From: Bacteroides fragilis
GTDB taxonomy: Bacteria; Bacteroidota; Bacteroidia; Bacteroidales; Bacteroidaceae
Assembly (NCBI RefSeq): GCF_019583405.1
Contig: NZ_SZUU01000003.1
Coordinates: forward strand, 558,001 to 622,000
Direction of reading: 5' to 3'
Length of the DNA stretch: 64,000 nt
Shown here: piece after piece, positions 52,506 to 61,877 of the stretch
Position numbering within the stretch: the stretch's first letter is position 1
Layout: every line of letters begins with the position of its first letter
Position numbers and translations under genes: made by a program
Notes under the pieces: generated by a model
The model's input: only the letters and a program-made list of their open reading frames with translations
What the model was told of the DNA's origin: nothing
The model's database searches: none

Positions 52506-54143
52506 ATGAAAAGAATCTTTCTCTTTGCCGCTCTCTTGACTGCGGCAGTGGCGGAAACCTTCGCCTGTACTAACTTAATTGTCGGTAAGAATGCTTCTAC
52601 CGACGGTTCGACCATTGTTTCCTATTCGGCTGACTCGTACGGACTCTTTGGCGAGTTATATCATTATCCCGCAGCTACCTATCCCAAGGGTACGATGATG
52701 GATATCCATGAATGGGATACCGGAAAATATCTGGGACAGATTGAGCAGGCGCGTCAGACTTATAATGTGATCGGCAATATGAACGAGTTTCAGGTAACCA
52801 TTGGTGAAACTACCTTTGGCGGCCGTCCTGAATTGGTAGATACACTGGGCATTATCGATTACGGAAGTTTGATTTACGTAGGACTGCAACGTTCGCGCAC
52901 TGCCCGTGAAGCCATTAAGGTGATGACTGAGCTGGTTCAGGAATATGGATATTATAGCAGTGGTGAGTCATTTACCATTGCCGATCCTAATGAAATATGG
53001 ATTATGGAAATGATAGGGAAAGGGCCCGGCATACGGGGAGCCGTCTGGGTAGCTGTTCGTGTGCCCGATGACTGCATCTCGGCACATGCCAACCAGTCTC
53101 GTATCCATCAGTTTGATATGAATGACAAGGCAAACTGTATGTACTCCAACGATGTCATTTCCTTTGCCCGTGAAAAAGGATATTTCAACGGAGTGAATAA
53201 AGATTTCAGTTTTGCCGATGCTTATGCGCCGCTTGATTTCGGTGCCCGCCGTTTTTGCGAGGCCCGTGTATGGAGCTATTTCAATATGTTTACCGATCAG
53301 GGTGAGGCTTATCTGCCTTATATCCAGGGAAATACCAACGAACCGATGCCTTTGTTCGTGAAACCGAAACGCAAACTTTCAGTTCAGGACGTAAAGAATG
53401 CCATGCGTGACCATTATGAAGGAACTGCTCTTGATATCAGCAATGACTTTGGTGCCGGACCTTATAAAACACCTTACCGCCTCTCTCCGCTGACTTTTAA
53501 AGTGGGCGATCAGGAATACTTCAACGAACGTCCTATTTCTACACAGCAGAGTGGGTTCGTTTTTGTGGCCCAGATGCGTGCCAATCTGCCTGATGCAGTA
53601 GGCGGTGTACTCTGGTTCGGTACGGATGATGCCAACATGACCGTTTTCACTCCCGTATATTGCTGTACTACCAAAGTTCCGGTATGCTATACCCGTGTGG
53701 ATGGTGCCGATTATATCACTTTCTCATGGAATTCTGCTTTCTGGATTTTCAACTGGGTGGCTAATATGGTATATCCCCGTTACGATTTGATGATCGGTGA
53801 TGTACGTTCCACACAGAATGAACTTGAAACCACCTTCAACGAGGCGCAGGAGGGGATTGAGTCTGCTGCCGTTAAACTGTACGAGAAAAATCCGGAAGCA
53901 GCTGTGGCGCTTCTGACCAATTATACCAACATGACGGCGCAAAGCACTTTCGACACCTGGAAACGTCTGGGAGAATTTATCATTGTGAAGTATAATGACG
54001 GTGTCATCCGCAAGATGAAGGACGGTAAGTTCGAGCGCAACGCTATCGGCCAACCCGCCGGTGTGGTACGTCCGGGCTATTCAAAAGAATTCCTTGAGGA
54101 ATATGTGAAGCAAACCGGCGAACGTTATAAAGTGACTGAATAA
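52506..54143 (+). CDS. C69-family dipeptidase
   Basis: A 545-residue exported Ntn-hydrolase. A signal peptide (residues 1-20, ending ETFA) is followed directly by Cys21-Thr-Asn, the nucleophile Cys of family C69 that is exposed by cleavage. GNASTDGSTIVSYSADSYG-like sequence, FTIADPNEIWIMEMIGKG and CISAHANQSRIH support the family. It should cleave dipeptides in the periplasm. Length is typical. Confidence 0.92.
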   Translation: MKRIFLFAALLTAAVAETFACTNLIVGKNASTDGSTIVSYSADSYGLFGELYHYPAATYPKGTMMDIHEWDTGKYLGQIEQARQTYNVIGNMNEFQVTIGETTFGGRPELVDTLGIIDYGSLIYVGLQRSRTAREAIKVMTELVQEYGYYSSGESFTIADPNEIWIMEMIGKGPGIRGAVWVAVRVPDDCISAHANQSRIHQFDMNDKANCMYSNDVISFAREKGYFNGVNKDFSFADAYAPLDFGARRFCEARVWSYFNMFTDQGEAYLPYIQGNTNEPMPLFVKPKRKLSVQDVKNAMRDHYEGTALDISNDFGAGPYKTPYRLSPLTFKVGDQEYFNERPISTQQSGFVFVAQMRANLPDAVGGVLWFGTDDANMTVFTPVYCCTTKVPVCYTRVDGADYITFSWNSAFWIFNWVANMVYPRYDLMIGDVRSTQNELETTFNEAQEGIESAAVKLYEKNPEAAVALLTNYTNMTAQSTFDTWKRLGEFIIVKYNDGVIRKMKDGKFERNAIGQPAGVVRPGYSKEFLEEYVKQTGERYKVTE

Positions 54144-54196
54144 ACGCTTCCGGAGAGTTTTCTCGCTAAAAGATAGGAATTTCAAACTTATTCTTT

Positions 54197-54204
54197 TACA
54201 TTTG
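54197..54204 (+). promoter_or_regulatory. -7 box of the phosphohexomutase gene
   Basis: TACATTTG, 45 bases upstream of the ATG at 54250. The -33 element is unclear. Confidence 0.5.
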
Positions 54205-54249
54205 TATTTTGAATAGAATAATTATTAATCTCTAAAAATAGATATAACC

Positions 54250-55995
54250 ATGGGGAATGAAGAACTAATCAAACAGGTGACTGAGAAAGCCGAGAAGTGG
54301 CTGACCCCGGCGTATGATGCCGAAACTCAGGCTGAAGTGAAACGCATGTTGGAGAACGAAGATAAGACAGAATTGATTGAAGCCTTTTACAAAGACCTTG
54401 AATTTGGTACGGGCGGACTCCGTGGTATCATGGGAGTAGGTACCAACCGTATGAATATTTATACTGTTGGAGCCGCAACTCAGGGACTTTCTAACTATCT
54501 GAACGCAAACTTTAAGAATCTGAAACAGATTTCTGTTGTGGTAGGATACGATTGCCGTAACAATAGTTCTCTGTTCGCTAAGATTTCTGCGGATATTTTC
54601 TCTGCCAATGGCATTAAAGTATATCTGTTCGAGGAGATGCGTCCTACTCCGGAGATGTCTTTTGCCATCCGTCACCTTGGTTGTCAGAGCGGTATCATTC
54701 TGACTGCTTCACACAACCCGAAAGAATATAACGGCTATAAAGCTTACTGGGATGATGGTGCACAGGTATTGGCTCCGCACGATAAAGGTATTATTGACGA
54801 AGTGAACAAGATTGCCTCTGCTGCCGACATTAAGTTCCAGGGTAATCCGGATCTGATTCAGATTATCGGGGAAGATGTCGATAAAATATACCTGGATATG
54901 GTGAAAACCGTTTCTATCGATCCTGAAGCTATTGCTCGTCATAAAGATATGAAGATTGTCTACACTCCGATTCATGGTACGGGTATGATGCTGATTCCCC
55001 GTGCACTGAAGATGTGGGGATTTGAAAATGTATACACTGTTCCCGAGCAGATGATTAAGGATGGTAACTTTCCGACGGTTGTTTCGCCGAATCCGGAGAA
55101 TGCGGAAGCCCTGACAATGGCTCTCAATCTGGCTAAAGAAATCGATGCCGACCTTGTAATGGCTTCCGATCCGGATGCTGACCGTGTAGGTATCGCTTGC
55201 AAGGACGATAAGGGTGAGTGGGTATTGATCAACGGTAACCAGACTTGCCTGATGTATCTGTATTATATCATCACTCAATACAATAAACTGGGTAAGATGA
55301 CCGGTAATGAATTCTGTGTGAAGACCATTGTTACTACCGAACTGATCAAGAAGATTGCCGACAAAAATCAAATTGAGATGCTCGACTGTTATACCGGCTT
55401 TAAATGGATCGCCCGTGAAATTCGTTTACGTGAGGGTAAGAAGAAATACATCGGTGGTGGTGAAGAGAGCTACGGTTTTCTGGCTGAAGACTTTGTTCGT
55501 GACAAAGATGCTGTTTCTGCTTGCTGCCTGATTGCCGAAGTGGCTGCTTGGGCTAAAGACAATGGAAAGACTCTGTATCAGTTGCTGATGGACATTTACG
55601 TTGAATATGGATTCTCTAAAGAATTTACTGTAAACGTAGTGAAACCGGGTAAGAGCGGTGCCGAAGAGATTAAAGCCATGATGGAAAACTTCCGTGCTAA
55701 TCCTCCGAAAGAGTTGGGTGGCTCGAAAGTGATTCTGTCAAAAGACTATAAAACTCTGAAGCAGACAGATGCAGAAGGTCATGTAAGTGACATCGATATG
55801 CCGGAACCATCGAATGTGCTGCAATATTTCACCGCAGATGGTGGTAAAGTGTCTGTTCGTCCGTCAGGAACGGAACCGAAGATCAAATTCTACATCGAAG
55901 TGAAAGGCCAGATGGGATGCCGCAACTGCTTTGCCACTGCCGATGCAGAAGCTACTGAAAAAGTGGAAGCTGTGAAGAAATCGTTGGGTATTTAA
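54250..55995 (+). CDS. phosphoglucomutase/phosphomannomutase-type enzyme
   Basis: A 581-residue alpha-D-phosphohexomutase. The phosphoserine loop is TASHNPKEYNGYKAYW with Ser154; the metal loop is ASDPDADRVGIA; the sugar loop GGGEESYGFL; the phosphate loop RPSGTEPKIKFYIE near the end. It converts sugar 1- and 6-phosphates and would feed glycogen and nucleotide-sugar synthesis. Length matches the long PGM2-like form common in Bacteroides. A short Cys-containing insert (GQMGCRNCFATADAEATEKV) lies near the C-terminus. Confidence 0.92.
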   Translation: MGNEELIKQVTEKAEKWLTPAYDAETQAEVKRMLENEDKTELIEAFYKDLEFGTGGLRGIMGVGTNRMNIYTVGAATQGLSNYLNANFKNLKQISVVVGYDCRNNSSLFAKISADIFSANGIKVYLFEEMRPTPEMSFAIRHLGCQSGIILTASHNPKEYNGYKAYWDDGAQVLAPHDKGIIDEVNKIASAADIKFQGNPDLIQIIGEDVDKIYLDMVKTVSIDPEAIARHKDMKIVYTPIHGTGMMLIPRALKMWGFENVYTVPEQMIKDGNFPTVVSPNPENAEALTMALNLAKEIDADLVMASDPDADRVGIACKDDKGEWVLINGNQTCLMYLYYIITQYNKLGKMTGNEFCVKTIVTTELIKKIADKNQIEMLDCYTGFKWIAREIRLREGKKKYIGGGEESYGFLAEDFVRDKDAVSACCLIAEVAAWAKDNGKTLYQLLMDIYVEYGFSKEFTVNVVKPGKSGAEEIKAMMENFRANPPKELGGSKVILSKDYKTLKQTDAEGHVSDIDMPEPSNVLQYFTADGGKVSVRPSGTEPKIKFYIEVKGQMGCRNCFATADAEATEKVEAVKKSLGI

Positions 55996-56754
55996 GGAAC
56001 TTCTTTAAGCACTCTTTTAACAGATACTTTGGGTAATATAAATGTGTCCATAGTATTATAGTATTATCGAAATGCCCTGTTCTGAATTGGATGGGGCATT
56101 TGATTTTCTATCGAATGCAAGCCGACAGTTAAGCACTTGTGTTCTGGCGTATCGGGCTGTGTTGTGAATTGTTTTTTAATCACGCTTTTTTCATTGTGCT
56201 TTGTTTATTCGGCTGAAGTGTAGTTATTATATTTTTACGGTACTTTTGGTAGTAGTCCAAAAATTTTTAGCTTGGAGGTGCTGCCTGAGACACTTATAGA
56301 ACTGCTGTGTATGTCAACCTTGCGACTATAAATGATGATATATCCATGGTATTACTTAGAATACAAACTCTTGCGTTTGTCCTTCATCTTACTACCAACC
56401 TAATCGAGATTTAAAAGGGCTATTGAGATATGGCTAATAGAAATATAGTTTTTTCTGTCAGTGAGTTTACTTTAGAGGGAAGTGGTGTGTAAATCTATTT
56501 TTTCAGGAGTATGCACTCTTTATCGTAAAAAGTGATTGATGTGTTAATAATATATAAGCAAAGTTTTTTGTAAATTATAAATAATAATTAGTAAATTTAT
56601 TATTATAATATATGATATTATATATTAAAATGTTTTTAAATGTTCTTTGTTTTATAATTAATTTGTGACCTTCGCACATCAAAGATACACAACGAAATGA
56701 AGAAGTCTTGTGCGATGTTAATGAAAATATTTTAGAACCTTTTAATTCTATGTA
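55996..56754. other. intergenic region before the polysaccharide-utilisation locus
   Basis: About 760 bases, A+T-rich toward the right end. It carries the terminator at 56071-56101 near its left end. I see no gene, no RNA and no clear TAnnTTTG promoter; a promoter for the sigma gene must lie in the last few hundred bases. Confidence 0.6.
56071..56101 (+). terminator. terminator of the phosphohexomutase gene
   Basis: AATGCCC (56071-56077) pairs with GGGCATT (56094-56100), followed by a T-rich stretch. Confidence 0.6.
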
Positions 56755-57333
56755 ATGCATATTAAGACCAATCCGAATGATAAAATGTCTTTTAATCAGC
56801 TATATAATGATTATCAGACACGGTTTGTGAATTTTGCTAATACCTATGTCAGAGATTGGGATGTAGCGGAAGATATAACGACAGAAGCGTTAATTTACTA
56901 TTGGGAAAACAGAAATACTTTATCTGAAGTATCCAATATTCCTGCATATATACTTACCATCATAAAAAATAAAAGTCTTAATTATCTTCGTCATTTGCAG
57001 ATACGGGAAGAACATTCTGAAAATATTAGAAAATATATTGAGTGGGAACTCAATGCACGTATCGTTTCTTTAGATGCTTGTGAACCCTATGAACTTTTAG
57101 TCAAAGAGATGCAAGAGTTGATTCAGCAAACTTTGGATAAATTGCCGGAACGTACACGCAAAATATTTATTTTAAGCCGTTATGAAAACAAATCTTATAA
57201 GGAGATTGCTGCTTTAATGAATATGACCACCAAAGGTGTAGACTTTCATATTTGTAAGGCTTTAAAGGCATTACAGATTAACCTAAAAGATTACTTTCCA
57301 TTATTTCTTTATTTTTTGATGAAATTTCACTAG
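56755..57333 (+). CDS. ECF sigma factor of the polysaccharide-utilisation locus
   Basis: A 192-residue sigma-70 protein of the FecI-like group. Region 2: FNQLYNDYQTRFVNFANTYVRDWDVAEDITTEALIYYWENRN; region 4: LDKLPERTRKIFILSRYENKSYKEIAALMNMTTKGVDFHICKALKAL. It is followed by FecR, SusC and SusD, the usual order of an ECF-controlled locus for host-glycan use. Met1 or Met11 (56785) could be the start. A C-terminal hydrophobic tail is seen, as in many Bacteroides FecI proteins. Confidence 0.9.
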   Translation: MHIKTNPNDKMSFNQLYNDYQTRFVNFANTYVRDWDVAEDITTEALIYYWENRNTLSEVSNIPAYILTIIKNKSLNYLRHLQIREEHSENIRKYIEWELNARIVSLDACEPYELLVKEMQELIQQTLDKLPERTRKIFILSRYENKSYKEIAALMNMTTKGVDFHICKALKALQINLKDYFPLFLYFLMKFH

Positions 57334-57385
57334 GATACCTTTTCCATGAAGTGCCTTATACATAAAGGGACATTAATACATTGTC

Positions 57386-58321
57386 ATGGACAAAGATTTA
57401 CTATATAATTTTTATAAAGGAAAGGTTTCCATAGAGGAAGGACAAAGGGTCAAGGCTTGGGTAGAAGCATCAGACGAAAACGAACGTACCTTTTATAGGG
57501 AGCGCAAAATTTTTGATGCCTTGATGCTTAATAATCCGCTTCCGGTAAAGAAAATCTCTTTTTTCAATTTTACACATAATAAAAGAATAGAGTGGCTGAA
57601 AATTGCCATTGCTGTAATATTGACACTTCTGCTTAGTTATTTCTATCAGGAGCATAAAGCCGATCTGGATTCAATGGCAATGAACACGATTTCTGTTCCT
57701 GAAGGACAAAGGACCAATGTCATATTACCCGATGGTAGTAATGTTTGGTTAAATGCATGTACAACGATACAATATCCGACTTCTTTTAACAGCCGGGAGC
57801 GTTTCGTTATACTAAAAGGAGAAGCTTATTTTGATGTGAAAAAGAATAAAAGCAAACCGTTTATAGTGCACACAGATGCCTATAGCATTGAAGTATTAGG
57901 TACAAAGTTTAATGTAGATGCATATCCGGGAACAGAAAAATTTGAAACTACATTGATGCATGGTAGTGTTAAGGTTACTTTGAAAGCAGATTCGTCGCAA
58001 ACAGTAATATTAAAACCTGATCATAAATTGTCATTAGAAAAAGGACGGTTCGTAATGACTAAAGTGGAAGATTATAATCCTTATCGCTGGAAAGAAGGGC
58101 TTATCTGTTTCTCTGACGAATCCTTTCCTACTATTATGAAAGACTTTGAAAAGTATTACGGAGTGAAAATAGTGATAGAGAATAAAAATGTATTGCAGAT
58201 TAATTTTACGGGGAAATTCAGACAAACCGACGGAATAGATTATGCACTTCGTATCTTACAGAAAAATATAGATTTCCAATATGAGAAAGATAATGAAAAA
58301 CAAATTATCTATATAAAATAA
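57386..58321 (+). CDS. FecR-family anti-sigma factor
   Basis: A 311-residue protein: cytoplasmic N-terminus (about 1-75), one transmembrane helix (IEWLKIAIAVILTLLLSYF, about 70-90), then the periplasmic FecR domain (SVPEGQRTNVILPDGSNVWLNACTTIQYPTSF..LKGEAYFDVKKNKSKPFIVHT..VLGTKFNVDAYP) and a C-terminal STN-like domain (FPTIMKDFEKYYGVKIVIENKNVLQINFTGKF). It should hold the sigma factor until the SusC-like transporter signals substrate. Confidence 0.92.
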   Translation: MDKDLLYNFYKGKVSIEEGQRVKAWVEASDENERTFYRERKIFDALMLNNPLPVKKISFFNFTHNKRIEWLKIAIAVILTLLLSYFYQEHKADLDSMAMNTISVPEGQRTNVILPDGSNVWLNACTTIQYPTSFNSRERFVILKGEAYFDVKKNKSKPFIVHTDAYSIEVLGTKFNVDAYPGTEKFETTLMHGSVKVTLKADSSQTVILKPDHKLSLEKGRFVMTKVEDYNPYRWKEGLICFSDESFPTIMKDFEKYYGVKIVIENKNVLQINFTGKFRQTDGIDYALRILQKNIDFQYEKDNEKQIIYIK

Positions 58322-58469
58322 AGTATTAATTCTTAAAAGCGAAATGCCTATGAAAAATGATCTAAGTTAACCTATTGAAAATGCCGATAAGTGTTCCCGC
58401 ACCTACCGGCATAAGAAATCAACACAATTTTTTATTAAAAATGTATCAATTTAAAATCTATACAAAGGT

Positions 58470-61400
58470 ATGAAAAATAACACTTTGTCGGGGTCATATT
58501 ACCCTAAAAATCCCCAAATAAAACATTTTTTTAGAATTATGAGAATTACATTATTCCTATTGATGGCATGTGTTTTTTCTTTGTATGCCGGAAATTCCTA
58601 TTCTCAAAATGCAAAAGTTAGTCTTGCCATGGATAATGTAGGACTAAATAAGGTCTTAGAGGCGATAGAGAGTCAGACTGATTATCTTTTTATTTATAAT
58701 AGTCAGATAAATGTCAATAAGATAGTTACTATTAAGGCAAATAAGCAGGCCGTTTCAAAGGTATTAGATCAAATATTACAGAATACTGGCATTGAATATA
58801 AGTTGGAAGGCTCGCATATTATATTAGAGAAGAAAACAGAAGAAGTGCACAATAATTCATCTGTTGTTCAACAACAAACTAAAAAGATAGCCGGAACAGT
58901 GGTAGATAAGACAGGAGAGGCCATTATTGGAGCGAATGTCAAAATACAAGGTACAGATAAAGGAACTATTACTGACCTCGATGGTAATTTCACCTTGGAG
59001 GTTGCTCCAAAGGATGTGCTTATTATCAGTTATATAGGTTATTTGGATGCAAAAGTTCCCATAGCCGGACAAAAACATATCCATGTGGCGTTGTCTGAGG
59101 ATAATAAAATGTTGGACGAGGTTGTTGTAATTGGTTATGGAACTACTTCTACACGCAAGATGGCATCTGCGGTTACAGCCGTGAAAGGTGAGAAATTGCA
59201 GGACCTGCCATTTAGTAGCGTAACAGCTTCACTGGCCGGACGCGCAACAGGTGTTATTGTACAATCATCAGGTGGTGAACCGGGATCTACCCCTTCTATC
59301 TCGATCCGCGGTGGTGGTGCACCTGTCTATGTCATAGATGGTGTTATTTCCGATGCATGGGATTTCAATACGCTGAATCCGAATGATATTGAAAGCCTTT
59401 CAATTCTTAAGGATGCGGCATCTCTGGCTGTTTACGGTTCACGGGCTGCCAATGGTATCGTAATGGTGAAAACCAAGCAGGGAGGTAAAGGAAAGACAGC
59501 GGTAACTTATACGTTTAACGCTGAATTTAGTCAACCTACTAAATTACTGAAGAAGACCCGTGGCTATGACTATGCTTACAATCAAATGCTTGCCGGTATC
59601 AATGATGGTTTGGACGAGGCGGACTTGCCTTTTAATCAAGAAGTGTTGGATATCATTAAAAATCAGTCAGATCCTTATACGTCTGGACATGCTGATACAG
59701 ACTGGTTGGGAGAAGGATTGAAAACTTTTGCTCCTCAATACAAGCATACAGTATCATTAAGTGGGAGTGGCAATAAGGTGAATTATTATATTTCTCTGGG
59801 CATGCTCAATCAAGGTAGCATCTATACTTCGGATGCATTGAACTATGACCGCTATACAGTTCGCAGTAATGTTAACACAACTTTTGACAAGATTGGTCTG
59901 AAAGTCAGCCTGAATCTGAACGGGGCTTATGAAAAAAAGGAATATCCTTCTTTCTCAGCGGCAAATATATGGGGAGATCTTTATAACCAGTCTCCGTTGA
60001 ATCCGGCTTATAATAAGGATGGTACTTATGCGGCGGTTACCAACCATCCGTTGGCGGAAATGGACAAGCGTTCGGGATATGACAGGAATTACGGTAAATT
60101 CATTAATACGCAACTGGCGGCAGACTGGACATTGCCTTGGTTAAAGGAGTTAACCTTGGGTGCTATGTTCAACTATCGTCTGAACGACTCACATGTGAAG
60201 AAATTCAGTACTAAGGCCCCTCAGTATTACGCAGATGGATCTGTATATCCAATAGGTAAACCGACATTGAATGAAGAAGGCTATTGGGGAGAATCCTATA
60301 ATTTTGAAGTAAGTGCCGCCTATGTGAAAACCTTTGCCGAAAAGCATACGATTGATGCCAAATTCGTTTATAATATTGCTGAAAATACTGGATGGAATTT
60401 TAATGCATATCGTGGGGAATACTTATCTACGGTTGTGGATCAGCTATTTGCCGGTGCGGCAGATACGCAACAGAATGGCGGTAATTCAAATGAAGGAGGA
60501 CGTATGGGATTGGTAGGCCGTTTGAAATATGACTTTATGAATCGGTATATAGTGGAAGGTAGTTTCCGTTACGATGGTTCGGATAACTTCGCACCAGGAC
60601 ACCGTTGGGGATTCTTTCCTTCTGGAGCGGTGGCGTGGGCCATCAGTGAAGAACCTTTCTTCAAAGAGTGGGATCAACATGTATTCGACTTGCTCAAGCT
60701 ACGCGCTTCTTATGGACAGACTGGTGCGGAAAATGGAGTAAACCGTTTCGGTTATCTTTCTACCTATAGTCTGGAAGAGAAGAAAATAGTGATCGGGGGA
60801 AAATTACAATCAGGATTTAGTGAAGGGGCTTTGGTGTCTCCGGAACTGTTGAGTTGGTATCAGGTGAATTCTTTTAACCTGGGATTGGATATGGCTTTCT
60901 TCAACAGTCGCCTGAAAGGTACTTTTGATTATTTTTATTACGTAACCAAAGGTGGTTTGATGAGTCCGGGAGACCGTTATACAACTCCTTTGGGTAAACC
61001 TCTGCCACAAATAAAATCAAATAGCGAACAACGTCGTGAAGGTGTGGAATTGGCAATGCGTTGGTCAGATACGACTCCACGTAAATTCGCTTATGAGGTA
61101 GGATTCAACATGACTTACTTTAATAGCCTGTGGAAAGTCAAAGCGGATGAAGCATTATCTGACCTGATGAATCCTTACAAACGCCAGACACATCAGACCG
61201 ATTACTATGGATTGGGATATATAGATACAGGGCTCTACCAAAACAAAGAGGATATTCTGAATTCCCCTCGAAGATTGGGATCTACCCAAACTAAGCTCGG
61301 AGATATTGGCTATACGGATGTGAACGGTGATGGTAAAATAGACGGCGAAGACCAAGTGCGTATCGGAAAGCCGACAATGCCTCACTTTACTTATGCCTTT

Positions 61401-61862
61401 GATTTTTCTTTGGGCTATGAAGGATTTACTTTGTCTGGTTTATTTTATGGAACAGGCGAACGCTACATGACCCTTGGTGATCGTTATCAGAAAGGTGAAG
61501 GGAAATACCTGTATTATGAAAACCAACTGAACTATTGGAGACCGGACAATACAGGTGCGGATTTTCCAAGACTTTCGATCAGTTCCGGTGTGAACGGAAA
61601 TAACAATCAGGCAGGATCAACTTTCTGGATGCGAAATGCATCGTATCTTCGTTTGAAGGATTTGCGGTTGGGCTATGACTTCAAATATAAATACCTGAAG
61701 AGATGCGACTGGTTGCAGACGTGTCGTGTAAATCTGAGTGGTAGCAATCTATTTACCATTTCGGGCGTCGGCAAATTCTTCGATCCGGAAACATCGAGTA
61801 CCAGTGGCGACGGATATCCTGTACAGCGAGTTTATTCAATTGGTGTAACAATAGGTTTTTAA
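58470..61862 (+). CDS. SusC/RagA-family TonB-linked transporter with STN domain
   Basis: A 1130-residue outer-membrane protein. Signal region to about residue 45; STN domain about 48-120 (VSLAMDNVGLNKVLEAIESQTDYLFIYNSQ), which would contact FecR; carboxypeptidase-regulatory-like domain about 137-215 (IAGTVVDKTGEAIIGANVKIQGTDKGTITDLDGNFTLEV); TonB plug about 220-340 (DEVVVIGYGT..SVTASLAGRATGVIVQSSGGEPGSTPSISIRGGG..LKDAASLAVYGSRAANGIVMVKTKQG); then a 22-strand barrel to the terminal Phe. It imports glycans with the SusD protein encoded next. The start lies in a long leader after fecR; an alternative start is Met24. Confidence 0.95.
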   Translation: MKNNTLSGSYYPKNPQIKHFFRIMRITLFLLMACVFSLYAGNSYSQNAKVSLAMDNVGLNKVLEAIESQTDYLFIYNSQINVNKIVTIKANKQAVSKVLDQILQNTGIEYKLEGSHIILEKKTEEVHNNSSVVQQQTKKIAGTVVDKTGEAIIGANVKIQGTDKGTITDLDGNFTLEVAPKDVLIISYIGYLDAKVPIAGQKHIHVALSEDNKMLDEVVVIGYGTTSTRKMASAVTAVKGEKLQDLPFSSVTASLAGRATGVIVQSSGGEPGSTPSISIRGGGAPVYVIDGVISDAWDFNTLNPNDIESLSILKDAASLAVYGSRAANGIVMVKTKQGGKGKTAVTYTFNAEFSQPTKLLKKTRGYDYAYNQMLAGINDGLDEADLPFNQEVLDIIKNQSDPYTSGHADTDWLGEGLKTFAPQYKHTVSLSGSGNKVNYYISLGMLNQGSIYTSDALNYDRYTVRSNVNTTFDKIGLKVSLNLNGAYEKKEYPSFSAANIWGDLYNQSPLNPAYNKDGTYAAVTNHPLAEMDKRSGYDRNYGKFINTQLAADWTLPWLKELTLGAMFNYRLNDSHVKKFSTKAPQYYADGSVYPIGKPTLNEEGYWGESYNFEVSAAYVKTFAEKHTIDAKFVYNIAENTGWNFNAYRGEYLSTVVDQLFAGAADTQQNGGNSNEGGRMGLVGRLKYDFMNRYIVEGSFRYDGSDNFAPGHRWGFFPSGAVAWAISEEPFFKEWDQHVFDLLKLRASYGQTGAENGVNRFGYLSTYSLEEKKIVIGGKLQSGFSEGALVSPELLSWYQVNSFNLGLDMAFFNSRLKGTFDYFYYVTKGGLMSPGDRYTTPLGKPLPQIKSNSEQRREGVELAMRWSDTTPRKFAYEVGFNMTYFNSLWKVKADEALSDLMNPYKRQTHQTDYYGLGYIDTGLYQNKEDILNSPRRLGSTQTKLGDIGYTDVNGDGKIDGEDQVRIGKPTMPHFTYAFDFSLGYEGFTLSGLFYGTGERYMTLGDRYQKGEGKYLYYENQLNYWRPDNTGADFPRLSISSGVNGNNNQAGSTFWMRNASYLRLKDLRLGYDFKYKYLKRCDWLQTCRVNLSGSNLFTISGVGKFFDPETSSTSGDGYPVQRVYSIGVTIGF

Positions 61863-61877
61863 TAGGGAGGAATAAAT

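Noticed and set aside
58470..61862. Possible invertible SusC segment
   Set aside because: Phase-variable SusC genes have paired homologous copies and a recombinase; only one copy and no recombinase gene are visible here.
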